DNA of 64,000 nucleotides from JACQZU01 sp041908165 (GCA_041908165.1 JAYRFV010000116.1:1-64000); one strand, 5' to 3'; shown: positions 8,543-17,702, counted from the stretch's first letter. Made by a program: numbers and translations. The notes: a model not told the origin generated them from the sequence alone.

Positions 8543-9094
8543 GTGAAGCGAAGCCTCGTCCTTCCCGCGCTGCTCTGCCTGCCCGGCATCCTGTCCGCAG
8601 GCGAGGACTCCGGCCTGATCCCGGTGGCCGAGCGGAAGCCGGCGACCGCCTTCAAGGTGACCGGTGGCGGCCGGTCCCTGAGCGTGGCCGACCTGAAGGG
8701 AAAGGTCGTGGTCGTGGATTTCTGGACCACCTGGTGCCCGCCCTGCCGCGAGAGCCTGCCGGAGCTGGCGCACCTCCAGCGCGCCGGGAAGGCAAAGGGC
8801 ACCCTCGCCGTCCTCCCGGTGAACATGGACGAGGACCGGATCTCGGTCCTGCCCCGGTTCCTCGGGCGGAACGAGAAGGTGCTCGGCGAATTCACCGCCT
8901 ACTACCCGGGCCAGGGCAAGGAGGGCATCGGCGCGAATTTCGGCCGCGAGGTCGACGCCTATCCCACGACCTACCTCCTGGACGGGGAGGGCCGGATAGC
9001 CTGGCGGTGGACCGGATACGGCAAGGGCGCCCTGGTCGCCCGGATCAACCAGCTGCTGCAGGAGCTTCAGTCCGCGGTCGCGGGCCCGAAGTGA
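8543..9094 (+). CDS. TlpA-like thioredoxin family protein, secreted
   Basis: A 183-residue protein with an N-terminal signal peptide (cleavage near residue 20, after ILSAG) and a thioredoxin fold carrying the redox pair Cys65-Cys68 in FWTTWCPPCRESLPEL. This places it with TlpA/ResA/DsbE-type periplasmic reductases that keep cysteines of c-type cytochromes or other exported proteins reduced. The cis-Pro loop is seen in AYPTTYLLD near 153. The start is GTG at 8543 behind GGAGG. No cytochrome maturation genes are adjacent, so its client is unknown. It closes the short plus-strand group that begins with the PD40 protein. Confidence 0.85.
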   Translation: MKRSLVLPALLCLPGILSAGEDSGLIPVAERKPATAFKVTGGGRSLSVADLKGKVVVVDFWTTWCPPCRESLPELAHLQRAGKAKGTLAVLPVNMDEDRISVLPRFLGRNEKVLGEFTAYYPGQGKEGIGANFGREVDAYPTTYLLDGEGRIAWRWTGYGKGALVARINQLLQELQSAVAGPK

Positions 9095-9139
9095 GGCCGG
9101 CCCCGGGGCGGTGACTGCCGGTTCCACCGCGGGTCCACC

Positions 9140-9185
9140 TTGACGGGGTCGCACCCTGGCTTAAATTGGTTGATCAATCAACCAA
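9140..9185 (+). promoter_or_regulatory. Promoter and palindromic operator of the TetR-WD40 pair
   Basis: A TTGACG (-35-like, 9140-9145) is followed after about 16 bases by TAAATT (-10-like, 9162-9167). Overlapping and following the -10 is an inverted repeat TTGGTTGA (9166-9173), 4-nt centre, TCAACCAA (9178-9185), ending six bases before the TetR start codon. This size and placement fit an autoregulatory TetR-family operator. Confidence 0.65.
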
Positions 9186-9191
9186 CTCGCC

Positions 9192-9821
9192 ATGACCCCA
9201 TCCCCCTCCGATACCCGGCAGCGCCTGGTGGAAGCCGCCCGGGACCTGTTCCTGGCCCAGGGCTACCAGGGCACAGGGATCGCCCAGATCCTCAAGCAGG
9301 CGGGCGCCAACAGCGGCAGCCTCTACCACTACTTCCCGACCAAGGAGGACCTGCTGGTGGCGGTGCTGGGGTGGTACCAGGACCACATCCAGGACGACCT
9401 GCTGGACCTGCACACCGCCCACCTGGACGACCCCATCGAGCGGGTTTTCGGGCTGCTGGACGGCTACCGGAAAATGCTCGAGGGCTGCGGGTTCGCAGTC
9501 GGCTGTCCGATCGGCAACCTGGCCCTGGAACTCGCCAACAGCCACCCGGGCGCCCGCCCACTGCTGCAGGCGAACTTCGACCAGTGGGTGGACGCCGTGA
9601 CCGGGTTCCTCGACGCAGCCGCCGACCGCCTCCCGGAGGACCTGGACCGCCGGGCCCTGGCGGTGCACATCCTCACCGCCATGGAGGGTGGGGTGATGTT
9701 GGCCCGCACCTACCGGTCCCTCGAGCCCTTCGACCGCACCGTCACCCACCTGCGCGGCTACCTGGACCTGCTCCTGCAGCAGGGCAGCGTCTGGTCGACC
9801 CCACGCCCGGAGGCCCCGTGA
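9192..9821 (+). CDS. TetR/AcrR family transcriptional regulator
   Basis: The 209-residue protein has an N-terminal TetR helix-turn-helix (residues ~8-55: TRQRLVEAARDLFLAQGYQGTGIAQILKQAG then SGSLYHYFPTKEDLL). The rest is an all-helical ligand domain of the TetR_C type with CGFAVGCPIGNLALEL, which resembles the LmrA/YxaF-like subgroup. These repressors release DNA on binding a small hydrophobic ligand. A palindrome covers the promoter just ahead of the start, implying autoregulation. The stop codon overlaps the start of the WD40 gene by 4 nt (GTGA), so the regulator and the propeller protein are translationally coupled. Such regulators usually sit beside an enzyme or pump, so this partner is unusual. 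Confidence 0.9.
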   Translation: MTPSPSDTRQRLVEAARDLFLAQGYQGTGIAQILKQAGANSGSLYHYFPTKEDLLVAVLGWYQDHIQDDLLDLHTAHLDDPIERVFGLLDGYRKMLEGCGFAVGCPIGNLALELANSHPGARPLLQANFDQWVDAVTGFLDAAADRLPEDLDRRALAVHILTAMEGGVMLARTYRSLEPFDRTVTHLRGYLDLLLQQGSVWSTPRPEAP

Positions 9822-11815
9822 TCCTTCCCGTTTTGCTCGCCCTCCTGATCAGCCCCCAGGACGCCTCCTTCCAGAGCTACCGGGCCCACATCGCCGCGGC
9901 CGAAGCCGCCCTGCGCGCCGGCGACGCCCGCCGGGCGAAGGCCTGGCTGGAGCAGGCGCCCCCCGCCCACCGCGGATGGGAGTGGCAGCACCTGCAGGCG
10001 GAGTGCGATCACTCCAGCGCCGGGTTCAACGCCGGCGCCGAGGTGACGCGGATGGCCGCAAGCCCGGACGGCGCTCTGCTGGCCACCGGCGGCCCCGACG
10101 GCGTCATCCGGTTGTGGGACGCCCGCACTTTCGCACCGCGGGGGGAATTGAAGGGGCACACGGCGGCGCTCGCCGGGCTCGCCTTCGGAACCGGCGGGAA
10201 GGTGCTGGTGAGCACCGGGAGGGACAATGCGATCCGGCTCTGGGACCTGGCCGCCGGCCAGGAACTGGCAAAGCTCGGCGAGCATCCGACGACGCCCTAC
10301 GCCTGCGCCCTGTCCCCGGACGGCACCCGGGCCGTGTCCGTGGGCTGGCGCATGCATCCCGAGAAGAAGCACCCGGTGGGGCTGGTGCGCGTGTGGGACG
10401 TGGCCCGCCGGGCCCTGCTGCACGACCTCGACGCCACCACCCACCCGATCAGCTGCGTCGCCTTCGCAGCCGATGGCAGGACCGCCTATCTGGGCTGCTG
10501 GGAGTACCAGATCCTCGAACTGGACCTGGCCACCGGCCGGGTGGTGCGCGAGCTTCATCCCGCCAAGTCCGAGGCCTACAAGGCGGTGGACGCGCTGCAG
10601 TTGGATCCGGTCCGGAACCGGCTGTACGCCGCCTGCAAGGACAAGGTGGTGCGCGCCTTCGACCTGGCCAGCGGGCGGCAGGTGCTGGAGTTCCCCCACC
10701 GCGGGCAGGTGGGCTCGGTGGGCCTGGCGGGAGGCGGCGCCTGGCTGGTCTCCAGCGGCCAGGACGGCGCGGTGCGCGTCTTCCGGGCCGAGGATGGCCG
10801 GGAGGCCGCCCGCCTGCTGGGCCACGGCCAGCCGGTGACGGCGGCGGCCCTGGCCGCGGACGGGCTCCGCGCCTTCAGCGCCGACCGCGAGGGCCGCATC
10901 CTGGCCTGGGACCTGCGGCACCCGGAGTCCTACGCCCCCGGATTCGCGGTGGATGGAGCATGGTCCTGCGTGTTCAGCCCGGACGGCAGGATGCTCGCCA
11001 CCGGCACCAACGCCAAGGTGATCCAGGTTCGCGATGCGGCCAGCCTGGCCGTGACCGCCACCACCCAGCCCTTCGGATCGCTGGCGGTGGACGCCGCCTG
11101 GTCGCCCGACGGCGCGCGCCTGGCCGGCGGCTCCAACGACGGCACCTTCAGGGTCTTCGAGGCCAGGTCCGGCCAGGAGCTCTGGCGCGCCCAGGGCAAG
11201 GGGCAGATGCGCGCGGCGGCGTGGTCCGGCAATGGCCGCTGGGTCGCCTCCGGAGCCGGCGGCATCGGCTACCTCTGGGACGCCACCACCGGCGCGGCGC
11301 GGGTGCAGCACACCATGGGGCCCGGCACCCTCGCGGTGGCCTTCGCTCCGGATTCCTCCTGGGTGGCCTTCGCCGCCGGCCGCGAGATCCACCTGCTCGA
11401 CCTGCCGGGCGGCGCGCTGCGCCGGAAGATCGCCGGCCTTGCCGGCGACGCCCTGGACCTGGCGGCGAGCCCGGACGGCCGTTCGCTGGCCGTGGGCCAA
11501 GCCAGCGGCGGGGTCGAACTGTATGACGTGGCCGCGGGCCTGCGCCGCTGGTCCTCCCGCACCGACGGCGCCCAGTGGGGCGTGGCCTTCCACCCGGACG
11601 GCCACCGCCTCGCCAGCACGGGCTACGACTTCGCCGTCCACCTGTGGGATCCGGCCCGGGGCGAGGAGGTCTTCGCCCTCCGCGACCTCCCCTTCGAAGG
11701 GTTCGACGTGCACTTCTCGCCCGACGGCCACCGCCTCGCCTTCATCAGCGGTTCCGGCCAGGCCCGCCTGCTCGACCGCCGTCCCGGACGGCTGCGGTCC
11801 ATCCTGGGTCCTTGA
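9818..11815 (+). CDS. WD40-repeat protein, exported, about 14 blades
   Basis: A 665-residue protein starting at GTG 9818, with GGAGG five bases before it and a 4-nt overlap with the TetR stop. A short hydrophobic signal segment (VILPVLLALLIS) is followed by a helical region (YRAHIAAAEAALRAGDARRAKAWLEQ) ending in RGWEWQHL. This leader is known from Planctomycetes and Acidobacteria WD40 proteins that carry a Ser/Thr kinase; here the kinase is absent. From residue ~65 onward I count about 14 WD40 units, each with a GxxDGxIRLWD-type end, enough for two seven-blade propellers. It is likely a periplasmic or surface binding scaffold; no enzyme domain is visible. Confidence 0.85.
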   Translation: MILPVLLALLISPQDASFQSYRAHIAAAEAALRAGDARRAKAWLEQAPPAHRGWEWQHLQAECDHSSAGFNAGAEVTRMAASPDGALLATGGPDGVIRLWDARTFAPRGELKGHTAALAGLAFGTGGKVLVSTGRDNAIRLWDLAAGQELAKLGEHPTTPYACALSPDGTRAVSVGWRMHPEKKHPVGLVRVWDVARRALLHDLDATTHPISCVAFAADGRTAYLGCWEYQILELDLATGRVVRELHPAKSEAYKAVDALQLDPVRNRLYAACKDKVVRAFDLASGRQVLEFPHRGQVGSVGLAGGGAWLVSSGQDGAVRVFRAEDGREAARLLGHGQPVTAAALAADGLRAFSADREGRILAWDLRHPESYAPGFAVDGAWSCVFSPDGRMLATGTNAKVIQVRDAASLAVTATTQPFGSLAVDAAWSPDGARLAGGSNDGTFRVFEARSGQELWRAQGKGQMRAAAWSGNGRWVASGAGGIGYLWDATTGAARVQHTMGPGTLAVAFAPDSSWVAFAAGREIHLLDLPGGALRRKIAGLAGDALDLAASPDGRSLAVGQASGGVELYDVAAGLRRWSSRTDGAQWGVAFHPDGHRLASTGYDFAVHLWDPARGEEVFALRDLPFEGFDVHFSPDGHRLAFISGSGQARLLDRRPGRLRSILGP

Positions 11816-11852
11816 GGCCGGGCGGAGGTCGGCGGAATCGGCGCCCCCCCCT

Positions 11853-13895
11853 TCAGGATTGGCCGTCCCCCTGCGCCTTCCGGCTGTAGACCACCACGTA
11901 GGCGCACAGCGCCACCAGCGCGCCGAGCGCCAGCCACTCGCCGAGGGCGCCTTCGGCCTGGTGCTGGCTGAGGACCGGGAAGCCCTCCTTCCAGCGCAGC
12001 TTGATGAAGGAGGCCACCACGCCCATGATCGCGCCGCCGGCCATGAGGCCGCTGGCGATCAGCACGCCGCGGTTCTCCCGGGCCTTGGCGTCGGCCTCGG
12101 AGGTGCCGGCCTTGGGCCGGTTGACCCAGTGGCTGAGGAGGCCGCCCAGCATCAGCGGTGTGTTCAGTTCGATCGGCAGGTACATGCCCAGGGCGAAGCC
12201 CAGGGCCGGCAGTTCCAGGAGCCGCAGGACGATGCTGAACACCACGCCGAGCCCGAAGCAGTACCAGCGCAGCGGCATCGGCACGGCGCCGAAGATCCCC
12301 TCGAGGATCGCCTTCATGGCGCTGGCCTGGGGCGCCGGGATGGTGCTGCCGAGGGCCTGGGTCCCATCGGGGTTCACCTGGTTCGCCATCAGCCACATGG
12401 CCAGGCCGGTGAAGACGGCCGCCACCAGGGTGCCGACGAACTTCCAGCCGATCTGGCGGGCCGGGGTGGCGCCGATCCAGTGGCCGATCTTGAGGTCGGT
12501 GCTGAAGGCGCCGCTGGCGGCCAGGGCCGTGCACACCACACCGCCCACCATCATGGTCAGGAACATGCCGTGGCCGCCGCCGAAGCCGAGCTTGAGCAGC
12601 ACCCCGCCGGTGATCACCAGGGTCAGCATGGTCATGCCGCTGATGGGATTGGTGCCGATGGTGGCGATGGCGCGCGCGGCCACCGGCGCGAAGAAGAAGC
12701 CGATGACCAGCACGGTGGCGGTGGCCACCAGCGCCGCCGACAGCGACACGGCCAGCCCCATGCCGAAGCTGAACAGCAGGAAGGAGCCGGCGGCGCAGGC
12801 CAGCAGGCCCATCCCGACCACCGCCATGGCCAGGCTGCGGTCGATGCGCGGAACTTCGGCGGCGGCGCGCGTGTCCTGGTGCTTCATGCCCTGGAGGTTG
12901 CTGCGGATGGAGCGGAGCATGCTCGGCATCGCTGCCAGCACGCCCATGATCCCGGCGCCGGCGATGGCGCCCACGCCGACGATGCGGACGTACGCGAAGA
13001 ACACCGCCTGCGGGTTCATCTCGCCGATCGGCACCTTGCCCGGCGGCAGGACGACGGCCACGTGCTGGCCGAAGGCGTGCACCAGCGGCACCAGCAGGAA
13101 CATGCTGAAGAAGGAGCCCATCGCCATGACGGTGGTGTACTTCATGCCGATGATGTAGCCGATGCCCAGCGCCGCGGTGCTGTTGAGGAAGTTGAAGCTG
13201 AGGAAGCGCTTCTCCAGGGCCTCGCCGATCCACACGTGCTTGAGCCGGATCTCCTCGCCCATCACCCGGAAGACGCTCACGCCGGCATCGTAGAGGGCGC
13301 CGATGGCGGCGGCGACGGCCAGTTCCTTGGCCTGGTTGCCGGCCTTCTCGCCGGTCACCAGGATCTCCGTGGTGGCGGTGGCCTCCGGCCAGGGGAACAC
13401 GCCGTGGTTCTCGATCATGAAGTGGTAGCGGAGCGGCACCAGGAACAGGATGCCCAGGCAGCCGCCCAGGAAGCTGACCAGCACCACCTGCAGCAGGGTG
13501 GGATAGGGCACGCCGGAACCGGGCGTCTGCGCCAGGATGTACAGCGCCGGGATGGTGAAGGCGGCGCCGCTCACCACGTGGCTGGAATTGGCGCCGATGC
13601 TCTGGATGATGACGTTCTCGAGGATCGTGTTCTTGCGCGGGAAGAACCGCGACAGGCCCACGGCGAGAATGGCGATCGGGATGGCCGCCTCGATGCCCTG
13701 CCCCAGCTTCAGCGCCAGGTAGGCCGCCGCCATGGAGAAGATCGCGCAGAACACCAGCCCGAGGGCGACGCTGCGCGGGGTGACCTCGGCCACCCCCGTG
13801 CCCGGCACCAGCGGCACGTAGGCTTCCCCGGGCTTCAGCTCGCGGCGGGCATTCTCCGGCAGGCCCTTGATGGCGTCAGGCGCGGGGTGGGACAT
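11853..13895 (-). CDS. OPT family oligopeptide transporter
   Basis: This 680-residue inner-membrane protein has about 15 hydrophobic helices and the OPT/YSL family look: an N-terminal ALGLVFCAIFSMAAAYLALKLG segment, the central KYTTVMAMGSFFSMFLLVPL region, and the C-terminal LPALGFALGMYLPIELNTPLMLGGL that is typical of bacterial OPT proteins. Bacterial members import small peptides or metal chelates by cation symport. In a window so rich in secreted and cytoplasmic peptidases, peptide uptake is the natural guess, but the substrate is not readable from sequence. It is convergent with the WD40 gene (37 nt apart) and lies downstream of the M1 aminopeptidase gene with an unusual repeat between them. 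Confidence 0.92.
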   Translation of the reverse strand: MSHPAPDAIKGLPENARRELKPGEAYVPLVPGTGVAEVTPRSVALGLVFCAIFSMAAAYLALKLGQGIEAAIPIAILAVGLSRFFPRKNTILENVIIQSIGANSSHVVSGAAFTIPALYILAQTPGSGVPYPTLLQVVLVSFLGGCLGILFLVPLRYHFMIENHGVFPWPEATATTEILVTGEKAGNQAKELAVAAAIGALYDAGVSVFRVMGEEIRLKHVWIGEALEKRFLSFNFLNSTAALGIGYIIGMKYTTVMAMGSFFSMFLLVPLVHAFGQHVAVVLPPGKVPIGEMNPQAVFFAYVRIVGVGAIAGAGIMGVLAAMPSMLRSIRSNLQGMKHQDTRAAAEVPRIDRSLAMAVVGMGLLACAAGSFLLFSFGMGLAVSLSAALVATATVLVIGFFFAPVAARAIATIGTNPISGMTMLTLVITGGVLLKLGFGGGHGMFLTMMVGGVVCTALAASGAFSTDLKIGHWIGATPARQIGWKFVGTLVAAVFTGLAMWLMANQVNPDGTQALGSTIPAPQASAMKAILEGIFGAVPMPLRWYCFGLGVVFSIVLRLLELPALGFALGMYLPIELNTPLMLGGLLSHWVNRPKAGTSEADAKARENRGVLIASGLMAGGAIMGVVASFIKLRWKEGFPVLSQHQAEGALGEWLALGALVALCAYVVVYSRKAQGDGQS

Positions 13896-13913
13896 GGGGG
13901 CTCCTGGAGTTCT

Positions 13914-13997
13914 TGACCACGAAAGACACGAAAATCACGAAAACCTGAATTCTTCTTGGTGCCTTGCTTACTTGCCTTGGTGCCTTGGTGGCGAGAT
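13914..13997. repeat. Dispersed 'ACCACGAAAGACACGAAA / CTTGGTGCCTTGGTGGC' intergenic element
   Basis: The 105-bp gap between the OPT start and the M1 stop holds ACCACGAAAGACACGAAA (13917-13934) and then a run of CTTGGTGCCTTG words up to 13992 (TTCTTGGTGCCTTGC, CTTGCCTTGGTGCCTTGG). I recognise both words as recurrent, nearly invariant intergenic boilerplate shared by very distant bacterial genomes. It is less GC-rich than its surroundings and contains internal short tandem repeats (CGAAA and GCCTTG). It is not part of either coding frame. Its function is unknown. Confidence 0.55.
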
Positions 13998-14000
13998 TTC

Positions 14001-15782
14001 CTAGTCTTCCTGGTACCCGTCGAGCACGCCCTGGACGACGCGGCGGGACAGGCCGTGGTAGCCGGGGCTGGCCTCGGCGAAGATCGACCGGGCCAGGTCG
14101 CGGGTCGCGGCGGTGGCGCCCAGGGCCCGGTACAGCGGCCGGAGGTACTTCATCCGTCCGACCCGCAGCAGCACCTCGCGGATCCTCGGGAAGGCCGGCT
14201 CGTAGCCGCTGGCGGCGGCGATGCAGAGCCACTCCACCAGCAGTTCGTAGTTGCCCCGCGCCATCAGTCCGAGCCGTCCGTCCAGGTCGGCGCACTCGGC
14301 CTCCGGCATCGGCCGCGGGAGGTTCTGCAGGTAGATCAGCAGTTCGCTGGGCGACCAGCCCGCCACCTGCGCGGGATCCGGGCGCTGGCCGGCGGCCCAG
14401 GCGGCTCCGAGGGCGGTCAGCGCGTCGAGGGCCTCGGAGCGGAACACCGGGGCCGCGGCCGGCATGCCCGGCTGGTGCAGCCAGACCTCCGCGTCGACCT
14501 TGCGCAGCACGCCGGGAAGCTGGGCTTCCACGAAGTCGCAGAACTGCTCGGTGGTGATGGCGCGGAAGCGGAAGACGTCCATGTACTCCTGCAGGAAGGC
14601 CTCGAAGGGTTCCGGACCCGCCGCAAGCTCCAGCGCGCGGATGAAGCGGGCGCCCTTCTCGTAGGGGATGCTGCTGAAGGCGTCGTCGGGGTCGATGCCC
14701 TCCAGGCGGGTGCGCAGCACGGTCAGGTGGGGTTCCTTGTCGAAGCGCGCCAGGCTGTCCTCCAGGGCCTTCTGGCCCAGCGCCCAGCCGAGGGTCGCGG
14801 CCCCCTCCCCGTGCAGGGCCCGCAGGATGCGCCGCTCCGCCCACACGGTCCACCCCTCGTTCAGCCAGAAGTGCTCGGCGGTGGCGTTGGTGACCAGGTT
14901 GCCGGTCCAGCTGTGCGCCAGCTCGTGGGCGACCACGTCCACCAGGCTGCGGTCCCCGGCCAGCAGGGTCGGGGTCAGGAAGGTCATGCGCGGGTTCTCC
15001 ATCCCGCCGTAGGGGAAGGACGGCGGCAGCACCAGCATGTCGTAGCGGTCCCAGTCGTAGGGCCCGAACAGGCCCTCGGCCTTCTGGATGAAGGTCTCGA
15101 CCTCGGCGAACTCCCAGGCGGCCCGGTCCACCGTCCCGGGCTCCGCCCAGACCCGGGCACGCGGGCTGAGGTCGCGGCTCTCCAGGCGACCCACCGCCAG
15201 GGCCAGCAGGTAGGGTGGGATCGGCTGCGGCATGCGGAAGGCGAAGGTGCGCGTGCCGTCGGCGTGGTGGACGTCGCCCTCGGGTCCGGCGCTCATCACC
15301 GCCGCCAGCGCGCCGGGCACGGTGATCTCCGCGGTGTAGGCGACCCGGGCGCCGGGGCTGTCCTGGCAGGGCGCCAGGGCCCGCGCGTGGATGGCCTGGC
15401 ACTGGCTGAACAGGAAGGGGTGCAGCTTGCCCTCGGTCTGCGCTGGGTCGAGCCACTGCAGGGCCGAGGAGTCGGGCCGGGTTGAGTAGTCCACGGTGAC
15501 GGCCGCGGTGCCCGCGGGAAGCTGCAGCCGCAGGCGGGAGCCGAGGATCGGCGTCTCCGGCTGCAGCGCGAAGGGAATGGCGGCGCCGTCCGGGGTCCGC
15601 GCACCGCGGATGTCCAGCCCACGGGTGTCCAGGTCCAGCGGTCCCTCCCCAGGGGCGCCGAAGTGCAGGGTGATCGATCCTTCGAGGACCCTCCGGCCGA
15701 AGTCGGCCTTCAGCTTCAGGTCCCAGCTTTCCGTCCGCGGCTGGGAATCGTCGAAATGGCTGTGGGGATCGGGGCGTGCCAT
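14001..15782 (-). CDS. M1 family aminopeptidase (leukotriene A4 hydrolase type)
   Basis: The 593-residue protein has the M1 gluzincin layout: N-terminal beta domain, exopeptidase motif GGMEN (near residue 262), zinc motif HELAH (near 286) followed by the third ligand Glu in LNEGWTVW, and a C-terminal helical-repeat domain like that of leukotriene A4 hydrolase/aminopeptidase B. It should remove N-terminal residues from small peptides in the cytoplasm, as no signal peptide is seen. The ATG at 15782 is preferred over an ATG eight codons upstream because GAGGAA lies just before it. Divergent from the MscS gene, with 117 nt holding both promoters. Confidence 0.92.
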   Translation of the reverse strand: MARPDPHSHFDDSQPRTESWDLKLKADFGRRVLEGSITLHFGAPGEGPLDLDTRGLDIRGARTPDGAAIPFALQPETPILGSRLRLQLPAGTAAVTVDYSTRPDSSALQWLDPAQTEGKLHPFLFSQCQAIHARALAPCQDSPGARVAYTAEITVPGALAAVMSAGPEGDVHHADGTRTFAFRMPQPIPPYLLALAVGRLESRDLSPRARVWAEPGTVDRAAWEFAEVETFIQKAEGLFGPYDWDRYDMLVLPPSFPYGGMENPRMTFLTPTLLAGDRSLVDVVAHELAHSWTGNLVTNATAEHFWLNEGWTVWAERRILRALHGEGAATLGWALGQKALEDSLARFDKEPHLTVLRTRLEGIDPDDAFSSIPYEKGARFIRALELAAGPEPFEAFLQEYMDVFRFRAITTEQFCDFVEAQLPGVLRKVDAEVWLHQPGMPAAAPVFRSEALDALTALGAAWAAGQRPDPAQVAGWSPSELLIYLQNLPRPMPEAECADLDGRLGLMARGNYELLVEWLCIAAASGYEPAFPRIREVLLRVGRMKYLRPLYRALGATAATRDLARSIFAEASPGYHGLSRRVVQGVLDGYQED

Positions 15783-15899
15783 GGGGGTTCCTCGGGGACT
15801 GGGCATTATCCCCCATCGCGGAAACGGCGGGGATCACACCTGGCATCCAGCCGCCGATCCAGGCTTGGCGCCGGCGCCGCCTTCTGGTTGGCTGGAGCG

Positions 15900-17678
15900 A
15901 TGAGGACCCGCACCGCGATCACCGCCGCCGCCCTCGCCGGCCTGCTGGGCGCGGCCTTCCTCGGACTCCTGTGGACCCGGGAACCGTCTGCGGAACCGGC
16001 GACCGCCCGGAAGAAGGGCACCGGCCCGCGCCAGGTCGACCAGAGGACCCTGCAGACGGCCCGGCGGCTGGCGCTCCAGGCCGCCGGCGCCGAGGAGCAG
16101 GCCTACGCCCGCCAGGCGCTTCGCCTGGCGAACCACGAGGTCGACCTGGCCTTTGCCGAGGCCCTGCGCCAGGCAGTGGAAGAGGCACCGCCGCCTAGCC
16201 CCGAGGCCCGGCAGCGCCAGGCGGAAAAGGCCGCGGCCGAAGCCGAGGTCGCGGAGGACCAGCGGCAGATCCGGCTGCTCTCCGCCCAGTTGGCGGGGGC
16301 GTCCGGGTCCGCCCGGGCGGCGCTGGAGGACCGGCTTGAGCTGCTGAAGGCCCGGCTGGAACTGGACCAGGACGAACTCGAGGAGGCCGCGGAGAACCTG
16401 GAGCGGGCGGGCGGCGACCCGCAGGCCCGGGTGCGCCGGCTCAAGGCCTCGCGGGAGGCGGCGGAACAGGCCGCGGTGCCCCCTCCGGAAACAACCAGGG
16501 AGGCCGGCCCCCCCCGCGGCAGCGTCCTGTCCAGGTACCGGAGCTGGGCCTCGGAGCGCGGCACGCGGCTCCAGCTGGCCCAGGCCCAGGCCGATGCCCA
16601 GGCCAGGATCCAGCGGCTGACCGCCCGTCAGGAGGCTGTCGCCACCCGCATGCAGGAGGATCGCACGGCCCGGGCCGCGGCCAAGGAGCAGGCCTCGGGG
16701 GCCCGGGTCGCCCCCTCTGCGGAAACCCTGGCGGCGCTGCGCCGGTTCACCCAGGACCAGCACCGGATCACCAGCCTGCTGAAGCGGATCCAGGACCACC
16801 GGAGCCTGGGGGATGTCTACGGGGCCTGGGCGGGGGTGGTCGCCAGCCACGAGCGGGCGGCCCTCAACGGGCTGATGCGCGGCCTGCTCGGCGTGCTGCT
16901 GGTGCTCGCCTCGGCCTTCGCACTCACCCTGGCGGCCGAGCACCTGTTCCGCGGGCGCGGCGCCGAGAACCTGCGCGAATCGACGCTGCGCACCCTGGCG
17001 CGCTTCGGGATCAACCTGGTCGCCGCCCTGGCGGTGCTGTTCATGGTCTTCGGACTCCCGACCCAGACCAGCACCATCCTGGGCCTCGCAGGGGCCGGCC
17101 TGACCGTGGCCCTCAAGGACTTCATCGTCGCCTTCTTCGGGTGGTTCATCCTCATGGGCCGCAACGGCATCCGCGTGGGGGACTGGGTGGAGATCCGCGG
17201 CGTCGGCGGCGAGGTCGTCGAGATCGGTCTGCTGCGCACGGTGCTGCTGGAGACCGGCAGCTGGAGCGACGCCGGCCACCCCACCGGCCGCCGCGTCGCC
17301 TTCGTCAACAGTTTCGCCATGGAAGGCCACTTCTTCAACTTCACCACCTCCGGAAAGTGGATGTGGGACGACCTCCGGGTCACGGTCCCGCCGGGCCAGG
17401 ACCCCTACCCCGTGCTCGATGCCGTGCAGCGGCTGACGACCGAGCAGACCCGCGCCAACGCCGCCCTGGCCGAGAGGGAGTGGCAGGCGTCGGCGGGCCG
17501 CTACCGGGCCCAGACCTTCTCCGCCGCGCCGGGGATCCAGGTCGTGCCCTCCAGCTTCGGCCTGGAGATCCACGTGCGCTACCTCACGCGCGCCTTCGAG
17601 CGCCACGCCACGCGCCAGGCCCTCTACCAGGCGGTGGTGGAGCTGATGCACGGCCGGAGCCCCGGCGTCGCAACGTGA
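15900..17678 (+). CDS. Mechanosensitive channel MscS family protein with long periplasmic coiled coil
   Basis: A 592-residue protein. A hydrophobic N-terminus (signal or anchor, residues 5-25) is followed by ~290 residues rich in Ala, Glu, Gln and Arg that should form extended coiled coils. Then come about three membrane helices (roughly 328-350, 362-383, 392-415) and the MscS pore/beta domain, with GLAGAGLTVALKDFI and NGIRVGDWVEIRGVGGEV around 396-436. MscS channels open under membrane tension during osmotic downshock. The architecture is like MscK/MscM-type enlarged channels, though smaller. ATG 15900 has GGAG six bases upstream. A strong hairpin directly follows the stop codon. Confidence 0.88.
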   Translation: MRTRTAITAAALAGLLGAAFLGLLWTREPSAEPATARKKGTGPRQVDQRTLQTARRLALQAAGAEEQAYARQALRLANHEVDLAFAEALRQAVEEAPPPSPEARQRQAEKAAAEAEVAEDQRQIRLLSAQLAGASGSARAALEDRLELLKARLELDQDELEEAAENLERAGGDPQARVRRLKASREAAEQAAVPPPETTREAGPPRGSVLSRYRSWASERGTRLQLAQAQADAQARIQRLTARQEAVATRMQEDRTARAAAKEQASGARVAPSAETLAALRRFTQDQHRITSLLKRIQDHRSLGDVYGAWAGVVASHERAALNGLMRGLLGVLLVLASAFALTLAAEHLFRGRGAENLRESTLRTLARFGINLVAALAVLFMVFGLPTQTSTILGLAGAGLTVALKDFIVAFFGWFILMGRNGIRVGDWVEIRGVGGEVVEIGLLRTVLLETGSWSDAGHPTGRRVAFVNSFAMEGHFFNFTTSGKWMWDDLRVTVPPGQDPYPVLDAVQRLTTEQTRANAALAEREWQASAGRYRAQTFSAAPGIQVVPSSFGLEIHVRYLTRAFERHATRQALYQAVVELMHGRSPGVAT

Positions 17679-17702
17679 AAGGGCCCCCGACCGGGGGCCC
17701 TT
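17679..17702. terminator. GC-rich hairpin terminator shared by convergent genes
   Basis: AAGGGCCCCC (17679-17688) pairs perfectly with GGGGGCCCTT (17693-17702) around a 4-nt GACC loop, immediately after the MscS stop codon and 16 nt before the stop of the convergent Ala/Lys protein. The symmetric stem suits bidirectional termination, although no long T-run follows. Confidence 0.7.
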
